A program made the position numbers and the translations under genes. The notes under the pieces were generated by a model. It made no database searches and was not told the origin of the DNA. It saw only the letters and a list, made by a program, of their open reading frames with translations. 21,789 nucleotides of DNA from JABDII01 sp041576235 (GTDB lineage: Bacteria; Gemmatimonadota; Gemmatimonadetes; Gemmatimonadales; GWC2-71-9), in assembly GCA_041576235.1 (NCBI GenBank), contig JBFGLJ010000030.1:1-21789 (forward strand), in the 5' to 3' direction. This document shows, piece by piece, positions 1 to 7,004 of the stretch (position 1 is the first letter of the stretch; the number at the start of each line of letters is the position of its first letter).

Positions 1-1253
1 CGATGTACGACTTCGCCAACTCGTCCTTTACCACCCTCGTCGTCACCTTCATCTACGCCGCCTTCTTCGTTCAAGGCATCGCGCCGAACGAGAACGTAGG
101 CACCCGCCAGTGGTCCCTCGCCGTCACGGTCACTGCCTTGACCGTCGCTCTTGTCTCACCCTACATCGGGGCCGTTGCAGATCGCGGTGGGCATCGAAAG
201 CTCTTCCTGGCCGGGGCCACCGGCCTCGCGGTCATTGGGAGCGCGGCGTTGTTCTTTCCAACTGCGGGCCAAGTGTGGCTTGCGCTCTCCATCTTTGCCG
301 TGGCCAACATCGCGTTCGAGTTGGGGAATGTCTTCTACAACGCCTATCTCCCCGATATCGCGGCACCGGCCCGGATCGGCCGAGTGTCGGGGTATGGCTG
401 GGCAGCCGGCTATGTCGGGGGCCTCCTGTGCCTCGGCATCGCGCTGGTGGGATTCGTGCAACCCGACGTGCCGTGGTTTGGCTTGTCGAAGGATGGCGCA
501 GAGCATATCCGTGCGACCAACCTTCTGGTCGCCGCGTGGTTCGGGGTGTTCAGTCTTCCGCTCTTCTTGTGGCTCAAGGACCGCCCGGCTGCGTCCGCAC
601 CGACCGGGTCGATTTGGCGGGGCGCCACGCGCCAGCTCCTTTCTACGTTCCAGGAAGTCCGGCAGTACCGCCAGGTGTTTCGTCTCTTGGTCGCGCGGCT
701 GATCTACAATGACGGCATCGTAACGATCTTCGCGTTTGGCGGTATCTACGCCAAGGTCACGTTCGGCTTCACGTTCTCGGAGGTCATCGTTTTCGGCATC
801 GTGCTGAACGTCGCCGCCGGGCTGGGCGCCTTTGGATTCGGGTTCGTGGACGACAAGCTGGGCGGAAAGCGCACCATCTTGATTACCCTTGCCGGGCTCT
901 TCATCGCCGGCGTCCTGGCCGTCGTCGCCACCAGCAAGGCGCTCTTCTGGGTGGCGGGAGTGCTGGTCGGTCTCCTGGTGGGGCCCAACCAATCGGCTAG
1001 CCGTTCGCTCCTTGGCCGCTTCGTGCCGGATGACAAGGAGAACGAGTTCTATGGGTTCTATGCCTTCTCGGGCAAGGCCACGGCATTCCTGGGGCCGCTG
1101 TTGCTGGGCCAGCTCACCACCACGTTTCAGACGCAGCGGGCCGGGATTGCGGTAGTGTTGGTGTTTTTCTTCGTCGGCGCCGTGCTGCTCTTGAAATTGG
1201 ACGAAGCCGAAGGCATAGCCCGCGCGCAGCGTCGAGCGACCGGTCGGCCGTGA
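1..1253 (+). CDS. MFS permease, UMF1 (Atg22-like) family, 5' partial
   Basis: This is a polytopic inner-membrane transporter of the major facilitator superfamily. The first visible residues, MYDFANSSFTTLV, match the start of transmembrane helix 1 in the UMF1 family, where a few residues (often ending W-A-L) normally come before YDFANS. The ATG at position 3 is therefore probably an internal codon and the true start lies left of the window, with perhaps 10-20 residues missing. The remaining 416 residues hold about 12 hydrophobic segments. A cytoplasmic loop motif, ADRGGHRK, follows helix 2 (around residue 60), and a second D-D-K-L-G-G-K-R loop in the C-terminal half is the typical MFS repeat of that motif. 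The C-terminus is basic and ends at TGA. The substrate cannot be read from the sequence; efflux or nutrient roles are both possible for this family. The downstream YjbQ gene follows after 31 bp and may be co-transcribed. Confidence 0.88.
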   Translation, partial: MYDFANSSFTTLVVTFIYAAFFVQGIAPNENVGTRQWSLAVTVTALTVALVSPYIGAVADRGGHRKLFLAGATGLAVIGSAALFFPTAGQVWLALSIFAVANIAFELGNVFYNAYLPDIAAPARIGRVSGYGWAAGYVGGLLCLGIALVGFVQPDVPWFGLSKDGAEHIRATNLLVAAWFGVFSLPLFLWLKDRPAASAPTGSIWRGATRQLLSTFQEVRQYRQVFRLLVARLIYNDGIVTIFAFGGIYAKVTFGFTFSEVIVFGIVLNVAAGLGAFGFGFVDDKLGGKRTILITLAGLFIAGVLAVVATSKALFWVAGVLVGLLVGPNQSASRSLLGRFVPDDKENEFYGFYAFSGKATAFLGPLLLGQLTTTFQTQRAGIAVVLVFFFVGAVLLLKLDEAEGIARAQRRATGRP

Positions 1254-1284
1254 CGAGGTTCGATCCCGGCGGAGGACATCGAGG

Positions 1285-1713
1285 ATGGTGACCCACACCC
1301 ACTATCTCTGGTTCAACACCAAACGACCCCAAGAGATCATCGACATCACCGACGAGGTGGCGGCCCAAGTGGAGGCGAGCGGAGTGTCGGAAGGGTTCGT
1401 GCTGGTCTCTGCGATGCACATCACCGCGTCCGTCTTCGTGAACGACCACGAGTCCGGTCTCTGGCAGGACATCCTGAAGTGGCTCGAGGAGACGATTGCG
1501 CCCTGGGACCCCCACCGATACCGGCACAACGAGACCGGCGAGGACAACGCCGCGGCCCACCTCCGTAGCCTCACTGTGGGCCACGAGGTCATTGTACCGA
1601 TTACCGATGGAGCGTTAGACCTGGGACCGTGGCAGCGAGTGTTCTACGGAGAGTGGGACGGTCAACGGAGGAAACGAGTGGTGGTTAAGGTGTTGGGCGA
1701 AGGGAGGAAGTAG
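1285..1713 (+). CDS. YjbQ/UPF0047 family protein (thiamine-phosphate synthase-like)
   Basis: This is a small soluble protein of 142 residues, the normal size for the YjbQ family. The family is annotated as a secondary thiamine-phosphate synthase because an E. coli member shows weak activity of that kind; the physiological role is not settled. Family hallmarks are visible: an alternating strand with S-A-M-H-I-T-A-S-V, the pattern YRHNETGEDNAAAHL near residues 73-87 with conserved His, Asn, Asp and His residues, and the C-terminal signature LDLGPWQRVFYGEWDG (about residues 111-126). GPWQ replaces the more common GTWQ, which I believe is a known subfamily variant. The ATG is preceded by GGAGG about ten bases upstream. 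The stop codon lies inside an inverted repeat (see 1710-1772). Confidence 0.9.
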   Translation: MVTHTHYLWFNTKRPQEIIDITDEVAAQVEASGVSEGFVLVSAMHITASVFVNDHESGLWQDILKWLEETIAPWDPHRYRHNETGEDNAAAHLRSLTVGHEVIVPITDGALDLGPWQRVFYGEWDGQRRKRVVVKVLGEGRK

Positions 1714-1772
1714 CGGTAGCAGAGCGTTAGGGCCGCTTGAAGGAACTACTGCTACCACCCTACTACCGCTAC
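1710..1772. repeat. Interrupted inverted repeats at the end of the YjbQ gene
   Basis: GTAGCGGTAG at 1710-1719 is the exact reverse complement of CTACCGCTAC at 1763-1772, and GGTAGCAG at 1715-1722 is the exact reverse complement of CTGCTACC at 1749-1756. The left arms overlap each other and the YjbQ stop codon, so two alternative stem-loops can form, with loops of about 43 and 26 bases. There is no clear U-tract. The element sits between convergent genes and could act as an mRNA 3'-end or a dispersed intergenic repeat. The rest of the gap to 1911 is comparatively AT-rich, with a short palindrome GCAATTATTGC at 1834-1844, and shows no convincing gene. Confidence 0.5.
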
Positions 1773-1892
1773 GTCCAATTCCTACGCATCCAACGCCGCA
1801 AGTATGCCACAAAGACCCATATCGCGGCAATCCGCAATTATTGCACAGTGTCGAATAATGATACACCCACCTCGGCAAATTGGTCCCGCCGA

Positions 1893-1911
1893 CCGGAGGA
1901 TAGGCCCCCGG
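1893..1911 (-). terminator. Possible weak terminator after the diguanylate cyclase
   Basis: Immediately beyond the stop codon of the diguanylate cyclase, an imperfect hairpin can form from CCGGAGG (1893-1899) and CCCCGG (1906-1911), with one mismatch and a short loop. It lacks a U-tract on the transcribed strand, so the assignment is weak. Confidence 0.25.
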
Positions 1912-3114
1912 CTAGCCCGTCATTCGCGCTTCGGTGAAGTAGATGGCGGGATCCACCGCCTCCTTGGGCGGCAGATTCGGAGGCCCCACCACCCGGTTCC
2001 TTCCGCCTTCCTTGGCCTGGAAGAGCCGCCGATCGGCCTTGTCGAGCAGGGCATCGGGGGTCTCTCCGTCGGCCGGGAAGCTCGACACCCCGGCACTCAC
2101 CGTGAACCCGGCGGTCGCCTCTTGCTGCGGGAGCCGTACCAGGGTCTGCGAGATCGCGAGCCGGAGCTGCTCGAGCTTCTCCACCGCCTCAGCCGGCCCG
2201 GTTTCCGGGAACAGGATCACGAATTCCTCACCGCCGTAGCGGGACACGACGTCGCTCTTGCGGATCGACCGGAGGATGGTATCTGAGATCGCCGTGAGGG
2301 CCAGATCACCGGCGGCATGCCCGAAGGTATCGTTGAATCGCTTGAAGCGATCGACGTCGATCATCGCGAGCGCGAGTTGGTGCTTGTACCGAATGGTGCG
2401 GCTGATCTCCGCGGAGAACCGGGCGTCGAAATAGCCGCGGTTCAGCAAGCCCGTGAGCCGGTCTCGGGCGCTGAGCCGGCGGAGCCGGCGGGTCCGGCCC
2501 ACGATGGCCATGCTGAGCGCGGCCGCGGTGGCCAAGAGCACCAGCCGTCCCCACTGGGCCGGCCAGCTGAAGGAGCCGTTGACGAAGGGCTCGAAGGCGG
2601 GGTCGTTGAGATTCCACCGGCCGTCGGCGTAGAGAACCAGGGCCCCGTACTGCGCCACCGCCAGCACCCCTGAAAAGGCACAGATCCTGAGGTCGTACCG
2701 GATGGCCGTGGCTCCGATGGCCAAGAAGTAGACCTCGAAGATGATGAGGCTGTTGACGGCCAGGTGGGGCAGCTGGAGGAACAGGAATCCGGCCAAGATC
2801 GCACTCACCAAGGAAATGTCGAGGGCGGTGCTGGCAAATCCGAGCCAGGTCCGATACATGCCGCGCCGAACCAGCACCCGAATCGCGATCGACGCCAATA
2901 CCGCCAACAGAATGACCACCAGTCCCAGCTGGTGATGGCTGGCTTCCGGGTAGCGGATCGCGTTGTGGAGCGGGATGAAGAGCAGCAGCCCCAGAAGCAG
3001 CAGCCGAATATCGGCAACCACCAGCTCGCCGCCGGCTCCGGAGTCGATCAGCACCGGGTCGGGGCCGCCCCACCAGCGCTTGAGGCGCATCACCATGGTG
3101 TCGAAGTCGATCAT
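1912..3114 (-). CDS. Membrane-bound diguanylate cyclase (GGDEF domain)
   Basis: This protein should condense two GTP into cyclic di-GMP at the inner membrane. It has 400 residues. Residues 1-205 carry about five to six hydrophobic helices (roughly 33-52, 62-79, 92-115, 118-140, 145-162 and 188-206) with no recognised extracellular sensor domain. The GGDEF domain spans about 212-370 and has an intact active-site loop, R-Y-GGEEF at 292-298, so catalysis is expected. The inhibitory I-site RxxD is present as RKSD (285-288), exactly five residues before GGEEF, which predicts product feedback inhibition. DVDRFKRFNDTFGHAAGD (253-270) provides the metal and GTP contacts. ATG at 3114 is preceded by GGAG; an internal ATG six codons later is possible. 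The gene begins 64 bp after the ETF-QO stop on the same strand, so it may be read from that promoter. The signal it senses is unknown. Confidence 0.93.
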   Translation of the reverse strand: MIDFDTMVMRLKRWWGGPDPVLIDSGAGGELVVADIRLLLLGLLLFIPLHNAIRYPEASHHQLGLVVILLAVLASIAIRVLVRRGMYRTWLGFASTALDISLVSAILAGFLFLQLPHLAVNSLIIFEVYFLAIGATAIRYDLRICAFSGVLAVAQYGALVLYADGRWNLNDPAFEPFVNGSFSWPAQWGRLVLLATAAALSMAIVGRTRRLRRLSARDRLTGLLNRGYFDARFSAEISRTIRYKHQLALAMIDVDRFKRFNDTFGHAAGDLALTAISDTILRSIRKSDVVSRYGGEEFVILFPETGPAEAVEKLEQLRLAISQTLVRLPQQEATAGFTVSAGVSSFPADGETPDALLDKADRRLFQAKEGGRNRVVGPPNLPPKEAVDPAIYFTEARMTG

Positions 3115-3178
3115 GATCTCCGGCCGGCGACGGCGGCTCCCCGCTCCTCCGTCCCGCCTCGTGGCCGTTTGCCTCCCT

Positions 3179-4858
3179 TTACATCAGTCGATACTTGGGT
3201 CCGCTTCCACCCTCCCGCGGGGTCCAGCGCGGACCCAGCACGTCGGTGGCCTTGCAATCCACGCAATTGGGGGCATTGATCCTGAGCCCGCCGCCGCCCA
3301 CGCCCACGCCCCCCCCCCCGCGTTCGTACACACCCGCGGGACACAGGCTGGCATAGAAGTCGGCCAACTCCGGACTCACCTCGGGTCCGGCGATGAGGTG
3401 GGTCGGAATGTCATCCCGGGTCGCGTTCCCCGATTTGAACACCGCATCCACCTTGCTGAAGGTGAGGCGGCTGTCGGGGGCGGGCGCCGCCGGGGCCGGA
3501 CTGGGCCTGCGGGGGACCACGGCGTCCTCGGGAACCGCAATTTGCTTGCCGGGAACACGGCCGCCGGTGAGGGCCATGAGCCCAGCCCGGGCGGCCCCTG
3601 CCCACAGGCCCTTCTTGAAGGCCAGCCGCATGTTGCGGGTCCGGTAGAGGTCGTCGCGGAGGTAACTCCCCCGGATCATCCGATCGTAGGCCCCGAGGCT
3701 CGAGGCCGACGTGTCGTTGGCCTCGAGAGCCTGGAACGCGGCCCGCGCAGCAAAGACCCCCGATTGCATGGCGTAGTGAATCCCTTTGAGGGATGGCACA
3801 TCCACAAACCCGGCGGCGTCTCCAACCATGAGCAGTCCGTCACCGTGAAACCGCTCGGCGAGCGAGTAGAACCCGCCTTCAGGAATCGTCTTCGCTCCCC
3901 ACTCCAGCATCTCCCCCCCATCGAGCACGTGGCGGAAGAGGGGATGGGTTTTCATCTCTTGGAGCAGCCAATGAACGTCGATGTTGGCGCGGGGTGAATC
4001 GAGGCCTACGACCAACCCAAGGGATACCTGCTTCGGCCCTTGGGGGTACATCCAACTGCCGCCGAACGTGTCGTTCGGCAGGGGCCAGCCCAGCGTGTGG
4101 ATCACCCGGTCGAGCGGGCGCGCCACCTCCCACACTTCTTTCACGCCGAGCGCGTAGATCTGTGGATTGGCCGACGCGATGCCTTGCCACGCCGTGTAGG
4201 CTTGGGACAAGAGGCCCCGGGATCCTTCGGCCAACACCGTGACCTTGGCGACGACGTCCGTCGGCTCGGCATAGGTACTGCTCGGCTGTCCGTTCCGGTC
4301 GAGCCCGGATGGGGTTGTTCGTATCCCGACGACGCGGCTTCCCTCCGTTAGCAGTGCATCCGCGGGGAAGCCGGTGAAGATGTCCACGCCGGCCTCCTCG
4401 GCATGGGTACCAAGCCACCGGACGATCTCGCAAATGGACGCGGAGTAGTAGCCGCGATTGTGCATCGTTGGTGGCGTGGGCGTGCGGAGGGCCTTGCCCT
4501 CGGTGAGGAAATAGACGGCCTCCTTGGTGACCGCTTGTCTGAACGGGAAGTCCTCGGCGGCCGCCGACGGGAAGAGATCGTGGAACACTCTCGGGTTCAC
4601 GATGGCGCCGGACAGGTTGTGCTCGCCCAGACTCCCCGCCTTCTCCAGAACCCCGATGGAGACCTCGCCCAGCGATCCGCCGGCCTCGGCCTCCGCCTTG
4701 ACGAGCCGGGCCAGCTCGATGGCGCCCGCTAGTCCGGCCGGGCCGGCGCCGACAAAGAGCACGTCCACCTCGAGCGCTTCCTCGCTCGGGGGCTCGGTCA
4801 GGATCAGCCGATCGGTTGGAAGGGCTGGTTGATGGCGGGCAGGGATGAAATCGGCCAC
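3179..4858 (-). CDS. Electron transfer flavoprotein:quinone oxidoreductase (ETF-QO)
   Basis: ETF-QO is a monotopic membrane flavoprotein that moves electrons from reduced ETF to the quinone pool, using FAD and usually one [4Fe-4S] cluster. From the chosen GTG start the protein is 559 residues, close to the family norm. Visible features are the FAD dinucleotide-binding loop VGAGPAGLAG (about 36-45), an LGEHNLSGA segment (about 77-85), and the conserved VGDAAGFVDVPSLKGIHYA stretch (about 345-363). The Fe-S region near the C-terminus has CPAGVYE (Cys506) and CVDC (Cys532, Cys535), but the expected fourth cysteine is Thr538, and a Gly-rich linker replaces the usual loop. The GTG at 4858 has GGAG six bases upstream. 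The frame stays open for 128 codons further upstream, but that stretch does not look like ETF-QO and crosses a likely promoter. GTG codons at 4921 or 4915 are less likely starts. EtfBA and an acyl-CoA dehydrogenase lie 2-5 kb away. Confidence 0.93.
   Translation of the reverse strand: MADFIPARHQPALPTDRLILTEPPSEEALEVDVLFVGAGPAGLAGAIELARLVKAEAEAGGSLGEVSIGVLEKAGSLGEHNLSGAIVNPRVFHDLFPSAAAEDFPFRQAVTKEAVYFLTEGKALRTPTPPTMHNRGYYSASICEIVRWLGTHAEEAGVDIFTGFPADALLTEGSRVVGIRTTPSGLDRNGQPSSTYAEPTDVVAKVTVLAEGSRGLLSQAYTAWQGIASANPQIYALGVKEVWEVARPLDRVIHTLGWPLPNDTFGGSWMYPQGPKQVSLGLVVGLDSPRANIDVHWLLQEMKTHPLFRHVLDGGEMLEWGAKTIPEGGFYSLAERFHGDGLLMVGDAAGFVDVPSLKGIHYAMQSGVFAARAAFQALEANDTSASSLGAYDRMIRGSYLRDDLYRTRNMRLAFKKGLWAGAARAGLMALTGGRVPGKQIAVPEDAVVPRRPSPAPAAPAPDSRLTFSKVDAVFKSGNATRDDIPTHLIAGPEVSPELADFYASLCPAGVYERGGGGVGVGGGGLRINAPNCVDCKATDVLGPRWTPREGGSGPKYRLM
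3309..3319. repeat. 11-base C/G homopolymer inside the ETF-QO gene
   Basis: Eleven consecutive C on the + strand read as G11 on the coding strand, followed by two GTGGGC units. Together they encode the Gly/Val-rich linker between the first and second Fe-S cysteines. As given, the tract keeps the reading frame: conserved ETF-QO sequence is in frame on both sides. Tracts of this kind are prone to slippage in replication and in sequencing. Confidence 0.9.
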
Positions 4859-4906
4859 CGCCGACTCCTTGAGTTTGTGAACGGAAATGCCGCGGATGAC
4901 CGGCGC

Positions 4907-4912
4907 AATATA
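4907..4912 (-). promoter_or_regulatory. Candidate -10 element for ETF-QO
   Basis: On the minus strand TATATT occurs here in an otherwise GC-rich stretch, which would place transcription start near 4900 and give a leader of about 42 bases before the GTG at 4858. No good -35 hexamer is present at the right spacing (best TTCGTC at 4934-4929). This supports the shorter ETF-QO start but remains a weak prediction. Confidence 0.3.
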
Positions 4913-5046
4913 CACCGCCACCCCCCTCGACGAAGCGGGAGGGATGGAGCTAAGCCCTTTTTTCCCTAGGGTTTGCCGGTCGATCCCCCATGCCGGGCCG
5001 AGTGGTGCATGGAGACGGCCCCTCGAGGCCCGACCATGACGCCCCC

Positions 5047-5075
5047 TTGGCAATCTCGCCCGTCGGGCGCATAGT
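5047..5075 (+). promoter_or_regulatory. Candidate sigma70-type promoter for the symporter, with internal palindrome
   Basis: TTGGCA at 5047-5052 (five of six matches to the -35 consensus) and CATAGT at 5070-5075 (four of six matches to the -10) are separated by 17 bases. The spacer contains a perfect 5-bp inverted repeat, CGCCC/GGGCG, around GTC at 5057-5069, where a repressor could bind. The implied leader before the ATG at 5263 would be about 180 bases, which is long. Confidence 0.3.
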
Positions 5076-5262
5076 ATCGGGTTCGCTGGCTGGACCATCC
5101 GGTGCGACGCCGCACGATGTGCGCGACCGTTCTCCGGGCGCGTCCACAAACTGGACAGCCAGGCGACCCGCCTTGGCACCGAAACTGCGGCTCGCCCGCA
5201 CCGAACCGGCTGACATCTCGCGGCTCTCCAATCACCCGCCACTTCTCCACCGAAAGTGCCCC

Positions 5263-6897
5263 ATGACTGCTCGCCTGCGTCGCTCGTCCGCCCCCGCCCC
5301 GCCCGCCCCGCCTGCCTGGTCTCCGATCGTCGTGCTCGCCCTCCTCGCCGGGGTCCCCCACACCGCGGCCGCCCAGCCGATGACCGCGGTGGGGTGGCTC
5401 CCCGCGCCCACAGGGAGCGTGATGCCGGCCCTCCAGGCGGTGGGGCAAGGGTTCATGGATCAGGTCGACGGCGTCGTTGGCGTGCTCAATGGGTGGGTCG
5501 AGGCGTTCTTCTTTGCGGATGTCCTCTTTTTCGACCCGGCCCACACGCTGCCCTTGGCCGTCATCTGGCTGGTCATGGGTGGCATCTTTTTCACGTTCAG
5601 GATGGGCTTCATCAATTTCCGGGCGTTCAAGCATGCCGTGAACGTGACCCGCGGGGTGTACAGCAACCCGGACGACCCGGGAGAGGTGAGCCATTTCCAG
5701 GCCCTGAGCACGGCGTTGTCGGCAACGGTCGGGCTGGGCAACATCGCCGGCGTTGCCATTGCCGTCTCGGTGGGCGGACCCGGCGCGACGTTCTGGATGA
5801 TTGTTGCGGGCCTGCTCGGCATGTCGCTCAAATTTGCCGAGGTGACCCTTGGGCAGGACTACCGGGAGGTCCGTCCCGATGGGAAGGTGATGGGCGGGCC
5901 GATGGAGTACCTGTCGAAGGGGCTCAAGGAAAAGGGACTAGGCGGATTCGGCAAATTCCTGGCGATCTTCTTCTCGGTGATCTGCATCGGCGCCTCGATG
6001 GGCGGTGGGAACGCCTTCCAGGTCAATCAGTCGCTCAATGCCGTGACGGAGACCATCCCAATCCTGGGGCGGTATCCCTGGGCGTACGGCATCGTGATGG
6101 CGGTGTTGGTCGGTACGGTGATCCTTGGCGGGATCAAGCGTATCGCCGGGGCGGCTTCCCGCATTGTTCCTTTCATGGCGATTGTCTATGTGTTGGCGGC
6201 CTTGTACATCCTCACCGTCAACGTGACCCACATCCCAGGGGCTTTCGGGGAGATCATCCGAGGGGCCTTCGCTCCAACGGCCATCGCCGGCGGGTTCATC
6301 GGGGTGTTGGTCCAGGGCTTCCGGCGTGCCGCCTTCTCCAACGAAGCGGGTGCCGGCTCCGCCTCCATCGCGCACTCCGCCGCCCGGAGTGCCTATCCGG
6401 TCCGCGAGGGCATCGTCGCCCTCCTGGAACCTTTCGTCGACACGGTCGTGATCTGCACGATGACGGCGTTGGTCATCGTGATTACCGGAGCCTGGAGTAA
6501 CCCGGCCTACGCCGATATCGTCGCCAACAACCAGGGCGCGGCGCTCACCTCCCGCGCCATGGCGGAGCACCTGAGCTGGTTCCCCTACGTGCTCTCGGGC
6601 GCCGTGCTACTGTTCGCGTATTCGACGATGATCTCGTGGTCCTACTACGGCGAGCGGTGCTGGGCCTACCTGTTCGGCGACAGGACATCCAAGATCTTCC
6701 AGATCCTGTTCATCATCAACGTGTTCCTTGGCTCGATCATCACCTCGACCAATGTGCTCAACTTCGGCGACCTGATGATCCTCGGCCTGGCGTTCCCGAA
6801 CCTGATTGGGGTCTATATCCTGAGCGGACGTGTCCGCAAAGATCTGGACGAGTACTGGGCCAAATACAAGGCAGGGGAGTTCAAGAGATATAAGTGA
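5263..6897 (+). CDS. Sodium:alanine/glycine symporter (AGCS family)
   Basis: This inner-membrane carrier should import alanine or glycine (or a related small neutral amino acid) with sodium. From ATG 5263 it has 544 residues. The N-terminus looks like a signal peptide (basic start, hydrophobic 20-31, possible cleavage near TAAAQ at 34-38), as seen in a subgroup of AGCS proteins that carry an extra N-terminal segment. Family hallmarks are GEVSHFQALSTALSATVGLG (140-159) followed by NIAGVAIAVSVGGPG, and the substrate/sodium-site region SNEAGAGSASIAHSA (359-373). About ten to eleven membrane helices follow the signal peptide. No strong Shine-Dalgarno is seen (only GAAAG about seven bases upstream), so the start rests on the signal peptide and homology pattern; the frame is open upstream but not protein-like. 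It is transcribed alone, divergent from ETF-QO, and ends at the hairpin at 6948-6978. Confidence 0.93.
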   Translation: MTARLRRSSAPAPPAPPAWSPIVVLALLAGVPHTAAAQPMTAVGWLPAPTGSVMPALQAVGQGFMDQVDGVVGVLNGWVEAFFFADVLFFDPAHTLPLAVIWLVMGGIFFTFRMGFINFRAFKHAVNVTRGVYSNPDDPGEVSHFQALSTALSATVGLGNIAGVAIAVSVGGPGATFWMIVAGLLGMSLKFAEVTLGQDYREVRPDGKVMGGPMEYLSKGLKEKGLGGFGKFLAIFFSVICIGASMGGGNAFQVNQSLNAVTETIPILGRYPWAYGIVMAVLVGTVILGGIKRIAGAASRIVPFMAIVYVLAALYILTVNVTHIPGAFGEIIRGAFAPTAIAGGFIGVLVQGFRRAAFSNEAGAGSASIAHSAARSAYPVREGIVALLEPFVDTVVICTMTALVIVITGAWSNPAYADIVANNQGAALTSRAMAEHLSWFPYVLSGAVLLFAYSTMISWSYYGERCWAYLFGDRTSKIFQILFIINVFLGSIITSTNVLNFGDLMILGLAFPNLIGVYILSGRVRKDLDEYWAKYKAGEFKRYK

Positions 6898-6947
6898 GGG
6901 AGTGGAGCGTTGGAGGAGGGATGGTGCGAGGAATGGTGCTTAGAACA

Positions 6948-6978
6948 AGGGGGTCGGCGACCGAATCGCCGACCCCTT
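6948..6978. terminator. Bidirectional hairpin between the symporter and etfA
   Basis: A perfect 11-bp stem (GGGGTCGGCGA at 6950-6960 with TCGCCGACCCC at 6966-6976), extended by one G-U and one A-U pair, closes a five-base loop CCGAA. It sits in the 107-bp gap between convergent genes. The tail is TTCC on the plus strand and TTGTTCT on the minus strand, so U-tracts are poor. Location and stem strength support a shared terminator. Confidence 0.75.
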
Positions 6979-7004
6979 CCTCGGACGACCCCCAACCATC
7001 CTCC

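Larger units (their letters stand above)
4859..5262. other. Divergent intergenic region, ETF-QO / symporter
   Basis: About 404 bp lie between the divergently transcribed ETF-QO and symporter genes. Frames run open through it on both strands, but their translations are Arg/Pro-rich and unlike either protein, so they are read here as high-GC shadows. It holds a candidate promoter on each strand (4907-4912 minus, 5047-5075 plus), a 13-base palindrome CGCCCGTCGGGCG at 5057-5069, and an A/T patch around 4957-4970. I see no convincing riboswitch or small gene. Confidence 0.6.

Noticed and set aside
156..1298. A 380-codon minus-strand open frame opposite the UMF1 permease
   Set aside because: The plus-strand product has membrane helices and family motifs, while the minus-strand product is a charged low-complexity sequence typical of antisense frames.
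1285..1713. A damaged YjbQ active site because GTWQ is GPWQ
   Set aside because: The rest of the signature and the His/Asn/Asp pattern are intact, and I recall GPW-containing members as a normal subfamily.
1714..1911. A small gene in the AT-richer gap between YjbQ and the diguanylate cyclase
   Set aside because: Short open frames exist on both strands, but none has a ribosome-binding site or a protein-like composition.
4859..5242. A 128-residue N-terminal extension of ETF-QO
   Set aside because: The added sequence is Arg-rich, lacks family similarity, crosses the candidate -10 element, and a GTG with a good ribosome-binding site at 4858 gives the normal protein length.
5100..5262. A glycine riboswitch ahead of the symporter
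   Set aside because: CACCGAA-like and GGACAG-like strings occur, but in the wrong order and without the paired GGAGAG/CTCTCAGG elements that define the aptamer.
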